From contig JBBHKE010003409.1 in NCBI GenBank assembly GCA_037447655.1, positions 196,567 through 258,566 on the forward strand: DNA of 62,000 bases, in the 5' to 3' direction. The notes under the pieces are model-generated. The model was given only the letters and a program-made list of their open reading frames with translations, had not been told where the DNA came from and did no database searches. Origin of the DNA: Zygnema cylindricum. Its lineage: Eukaryota > Streptophyta > Zygnematophyceae > Zygnematales > Zygnemataceae. Both the position numbers and the translations under genes were made by a program. Of this stretch, positions 58,089-62,000 are shown one piece after another (positions within the stretch are counted from its first letter, which is position 1; each line of letters starts with the position of its first letter).

Positions 58089-59820
58089 AGTCATACTCGG
58101 AGGCAATGGACAGTCCGGAGAAAGAAAGGTGGGTCAAAGCCATAAATGATGAGATGGCTTCAATCATGGAGGCAAATAGTTCGGAGCTGGTGGACTGTCC
58201 ACTTGATAGAAAACCTATTGGGTGTAAATGGGTATTTAAACTAAAACTAAACCCGGATAACACCATTGAGAGATTTAAGGATCGGCTGGTGGCAAAAGGG
58301 TTCACCCAAAAATAGGGGATAGATAATGAGGAGACCTTTGCTCTGGAAGTTTGATTCCCGTCTGTTAGGATTCTCCTTAGTTTAGCAACAGCGGAAGACA
58401 TGGAGATACATCAGATGGATATTAATACCGCCTTCCTCAACGGTGAACTGGAGGAAGAAATCTTCATGCGGCAACCAGAAGGTTTTGTAGAGGAAGGAGA
58501 GGAAAGCAAAGTCTGCCGACTTATTAAGTCCTTATATGGACTAAAGCAGGCCCCTAGACAATGGAATAAGAAACTAGATGAGTTTCTTACCAGTCTGGGG
58601 TATATTCGGATCAGTTCTGAAGGTTTTGTAGAGGAAGGAGAGGAAAGCAAAGTGTGCCGACTTATAAAGTCCCTATATGGACTAAAGCAGGCCCCCAAAC
58701 AATAGAATAAGAAACTAGATGAGTTTCTTACCCGTCGGGGGTATATTCGGATCAGTTCTGACCATTCTATTTATATGTTTGAAGATGAGAATGGTGTGAT
58801 TTTTATTGCAATTTATGTGGATGATTTGCTGGTATTGAGTAAGTCTATGGAGAAGATAAATAGGCTAAAGAGAGATATGGGAAGCAGATTTGACATGAAG
58901 GATTTAGGGGAGGCTAATTATATTCAGGGAATTCAAATGGAAAGAGATAGGGGGAAGAGGATCATCAGACTAACTCAAAAAGGGGCTATAGGAAATATGC
59001 TGGAGAAATTTCAGAGGGAGAATGCAAACACTTGTACCACTCCCATGGACTTGAAGAAAGTAAGTGATGGGAGTGTAGAAGGAGGAGTGATAATGCTAGA
59101 TAACTAGATGAGTCCAGAAGAGAGGCAGTTTATGTAGTCTATTCCTTATAGACAGGTTTTAGGAAGTTTGATTTACTTTATGAATTTTACCAGGCTGGAC
59201 ATAGCTGCAGCAGTTGGAGTCCTGAGTATGATTCTTAATGATCCTAGAAAAAGAGAGACTGAGAGGCAGCCAAGAGAGTAATGAGATACCTGGTGGGAAC
59301 TAGGGATCTATAATTGCATTTGGGAGGGGAGCGCACTGGCATCACTACTTGGAGTGATGCCAGTTATGGGGATGCACCTATGAGAAGGTGCACTTTTGGT
59401 AATGTATTGTATGTGGGGGAAGGTGCTTGGTGTTACAGCAGCAAGCAACAAAAGGTTGTTGCTCAGTCCACTATAGAGGCTGAGTACATGGCTTCTTATT
59501 TTGCTGTGAAAGAGTTGATGTGGGTGAAGTCCTTGTTTCAAGAATTGGGGTACATGAAGAAAGGAGTGCATGAAGTGTTTTGTGATAATCAAGCTGCAAT
59601 TGCAATTGCAGCCAATCCAAAACAACATTTCAAAGCTAAACATATGGACATAAGATTGAGCTTTGTGAGGGAAAAAGTGGAAAATAAAATTGTGAATTTG
59701 GTATATAGGAGTGATGGGGAAATGGTGGCTGATATGATGACAAAGCCTGTGCCATCTCCCAAGCTAAAGTACTGTAGAGAAAAATGTGGATTAAAAGAGA
59801 AATTAAAATTAGAATAGAAA
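58089..59820 (+). pseudogene. Copia D reverse transcriptase-RNase H
   Basis: RT reads [20 protein letters not shown], has TAG near 58313, then [21 protein letters not shown] 141-bp segment is tandemly duplicated (58478-58618, 58619-58759), repeating EGFVEEGEESKVCRLIKSLY. IYVDDLLVLSK is near 58812. RNase H (WSDASYGDAPM, CDNQAAIAIAANPKQHFKAK, MVADMMTKPV) is a good 167-codon frame at 59314-59817. Confidence 0.88.
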
Positions 59821-59830
59821 ATAAGGGGAG

Positions 59831-59980
59831 TGTTGAAAATCGCTAAATTTAGGAGAGGTATTCTCTAGGTCTTAATTAAAATAAAAAGGAAAAGGAAAGC
59901 AGAGGCAGCTTGCCTCCACCTTCTCTCTCTAGCCCCCATACTTGTTGTAGTCACTAAAGGAGAGAGAGGGCGGTGGAGCC
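59831..59980 (+). repeat. 3' LTR of copia D, first part
   Basis: Follows the purine tract AATAAGGGGAG and starts TGTTGAAAATCGC. It matches the 5' LTR up to GGCGGTGGAGCC, where the next solo LTR begins. Confidence 0.92.
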
Positions 59981-61445
59981 TGTTGTTCTTTGGTCTAAAA
60001 TAGACCGCAGAAGCCACCCAAACTATCATGCAAAAAGCTAAGAAAAAAAAATAGGTCGACGAACAATCATTTGAAATGCATCCTCCATTTAACATACAAC
60101 AACATTTAGGGTTTCATGGAATAATCTACATAAATAAACCCTATGACAACATCTAAGGTTTGATGGAATAATCGACATAAACAAACCCTAGGACAAATGC
60201 ATAAACAATGCATATCAAACATATACAAAACAACACAAATAAATAATAAAAACAAATGCATCACACATAAACAAGAGTATAATCAAAGTATAATCATTAT
60301 ATCATTCAAAGTGCATGACCTAATCGACAACCCTAAAAACACTACATCTTTGGTCCCCACTTTACTAACCAGCATTGATGATTAATTCCTAACAAAGCTC
60401 ATTCCTATATATACACTTGTGAGCTGTCAATGAATCACTAAGTGTCAAAATAACCAACATACATTACGTAACTGTCATAAAGTCCTATTTAACCATAATA
60501 GACCACCACTAAGAATAAATTAATCTTAAGCGTACACCTGAAAGTCAAACAATCGTAAGCGTACACTTGTCTACAAGTACAACATCGTACACACACAAAT
60601 TAAACTATCGAAAACCCTAATTGATCACTTAAATAAAGAATGTCATAATCAATACTAAATTAATAATACACATAAGACAAAATAATGTTGTATCAAATAT
60701 TTATATCGACGCGTCCGCAAAATACGCGTCATAAGCGACAACTCGCTTAGTCACTCGTAGATAAATCCACGTAGTGAACCGACATCGTATATGTACGGTC
60801 CACCTAATTAACACGTCATCAAACAATACGATCCCTTGGAAATATCGGCGGACGCCATCCGCCTTCCACGTGTACCACGAATCACTTGTCAAACAATCCG
60901 GAACGTCCAAAAATAAATATCGTGTGATTGACGCGATTTCGCGTCACCACTACATAAAAAATTTCGGCGGCCTATATCCGCCGTCCGTCGCTCTTAATCG
61001 GCACCCTTGATGTCGCGCCGCGTGGTCATAAAAAAAAACCACTTGTCGAAACCTCGTCAAACTATCCAAATTAGTCTGTACCGTTACTTTTGTTCCTCGT
61101 CATAAATGCGCCTGCCAAAAATAAGTACACCTGTCCCCAAAAAGATTATATGTACCGGCGGCGTCCTTTTTATATATCCCACGTGTCGCATTATGAACTT
61201 TACGTGCGACGTACCATTTTATCTTCGTCGATTATCTCACGTCGGATCGCTTCGCGATCCGCCGTCCATTTCCTCTCACATTTCGCGCCACTCAATTACT
61301 CCATTAATTTTACTCGTACATTTAATTCCCCCGAACCGCAAACTGTTCAAAACTCCACAGTACATCATGTAAAATATATACGCACGAAACGTCGCGTGCG
61401 CATCAAATTTCACATACGCACGAAACTAAATCTTCAAAAACAACA
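59981..61445. repeat. Solo LTR in D 3' LTR, TSD GAGCC (1465 bp)
   Basis: Begins TGTTGTTCTTTGG and ends AAACAACA, flanked by GAGCC (59976-59980 and 61446-61450). It shares GATCGCTTCGCGATCCGCCG and TGACGCGATTTCGCG-like words with 57024-58088, but differs in length and much of its sequence. Confidence 0.88.
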
Positions 61446-62000
61446 GAGCCATGGCTGCCTTAGCCCCATAGGCAAGGCTTAAGAGTGACCTAAGTCACTC
61501 TCAATCAAAAAAGTTGAGTCCGACAGGACTCGAACCTCCGATCGGTAGGGCGAGGCATAGCCGTCAACCCTTACCAGTCTGTCGTAGAAGTCGTTAGGAT
61601 ACATAGGGTTCGATAGCTATTTAAACAAAAGATAGACGACTAATCCGATTAACGGAAGTACAAATAGGATACATAGAAACTAGTTGGGGAATTAAGTGCG
61701 CACGAAACAAATGTACCAGACATTTGTTTTGAACGGCTGGGAATTAAAGTCGCTTTGGATCCGACGGATCACATCATCGCCGAGATCCAAATGGCCGCTT
61801 TGGCGATTTTTCGGATGTAACATGACTTGGCGACACGTGGCGATATGTCATTGGGAAGTTGGAATCCCGGGAGCGTGAGGACAAGTCCGGAGAAGACAGG
61901 CGTCCAATTCATGGCCTTGTCGTACACAAACCGTACAAAAAGTACATCGGTGGTAGTACCTTTCTGTAGTGTACAGTCTTCTGATTGGTTCCGTACATTA
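61446..62000 (+). repeat. 3' LTR of copia D, second part, incomplete at window end
   Basis: Resumes GAGCCATGGCTGCCTTAG and follows the 5' LTR. The antisense box B is canonical here (GGTTCGAGTCC, about 61527-61537). ACACGTGGC is near 61832, the palindrome at 61932-61973 and ATTGG at 61984. Confidence 0.92.

Larger units (their letters stand above)
53266..62000 (+). mobile_element. Ty1/copia retrotransposon D, runs off the window
   Basis: 5' LTR, primer site, gag-pol and most of the 3' LTR are present. Two solo LTRs of another family are inserted (57024-58088 in the integrase-RT linker, 59981-61445 in the 3' LTR). Preceding bases ATTCT should recur after its 3' end outside the window. Same LTR family as C. 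Confidence 0.92.

Noticed and set aside
1-62000. Other six-frame reading frames opposite to the gag-pol regions
   Set aside because: They shadow the retrotransposon coding strands and show no independent motifs.

Overview
This is plant-type nuclear DNA: AT-rich, intron-bearing, and dominated by LTR retrotransposons, small inverted-repeat transposons and simple repeats. The primer-binding sites match the plant/eukaryote initiator tRNA-Met. I cannot name the species; a streptophyte (land plant or charophyte) fits best. The only host gene I can support is the 3' part of a GDP-fucose protein O-fucosyltransferase (10361-11563, minus).

Layout. 1-5420: copia element A (+), entered at the protease, broken by a 505-bp inverted-repeat element (328-832) and closed by a long composite 3' LTR. 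5421-14204: non-coding DNA with microsatellites, a hAT-like remnant (5557-5996), a three-copy ~140-bp tandem repeat (9062-9415), the fucosyltransferase, a (GGGAGA)n tract and a truncated hAT-like copy (13501-13830). 14205-26961: copia B (+), with complete copia C (-, 15998-22336) inserted in its gag (target duplication GAGCA). 26962-33158: intergenic DNA, a copia solo LTR (28102-29340) and a ~730-bp polypyrimidine block. 33159-35537: four small inverted-repeat elements in a row. 36583-41000: a decayed Ty3/gypsy chromovirus (-) with a chromodomain. 41807-53265: copia E (+), lacking its 5' end, its 3' LTR split by copia H (-, 46340-52785, target duplication GTACG). 53266 to the end: copia D (+), inserted in the same E LTR and itself hit by two solo LTRs of another family (57024-58088, duplication AGTCA; 59981-61445, duplication GAGCC).

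All five copia elements with readable pol keep the order protease, integrase, RT, RNase H, and all carry stops or frameshifts; H is the least damaged. None looks autonomous. The four readable primer sites match the anticodon-arm region of initiator tRNA-Met, as in Drosophila copia, rather than the tRNA 3' end. The AUG in that site opens directly into Gag.

The most unusual signal is in the LTRs. Divergent copia LTR families share a U3 cassette: a G-box (all but H), a GTAC-rich palindrome whose arms change together, an ATTGG (CCAAT) box 9-15 bp later, and a TATA box where preserved. They also share a tRNA-like box A/box B module on the antisense strand.
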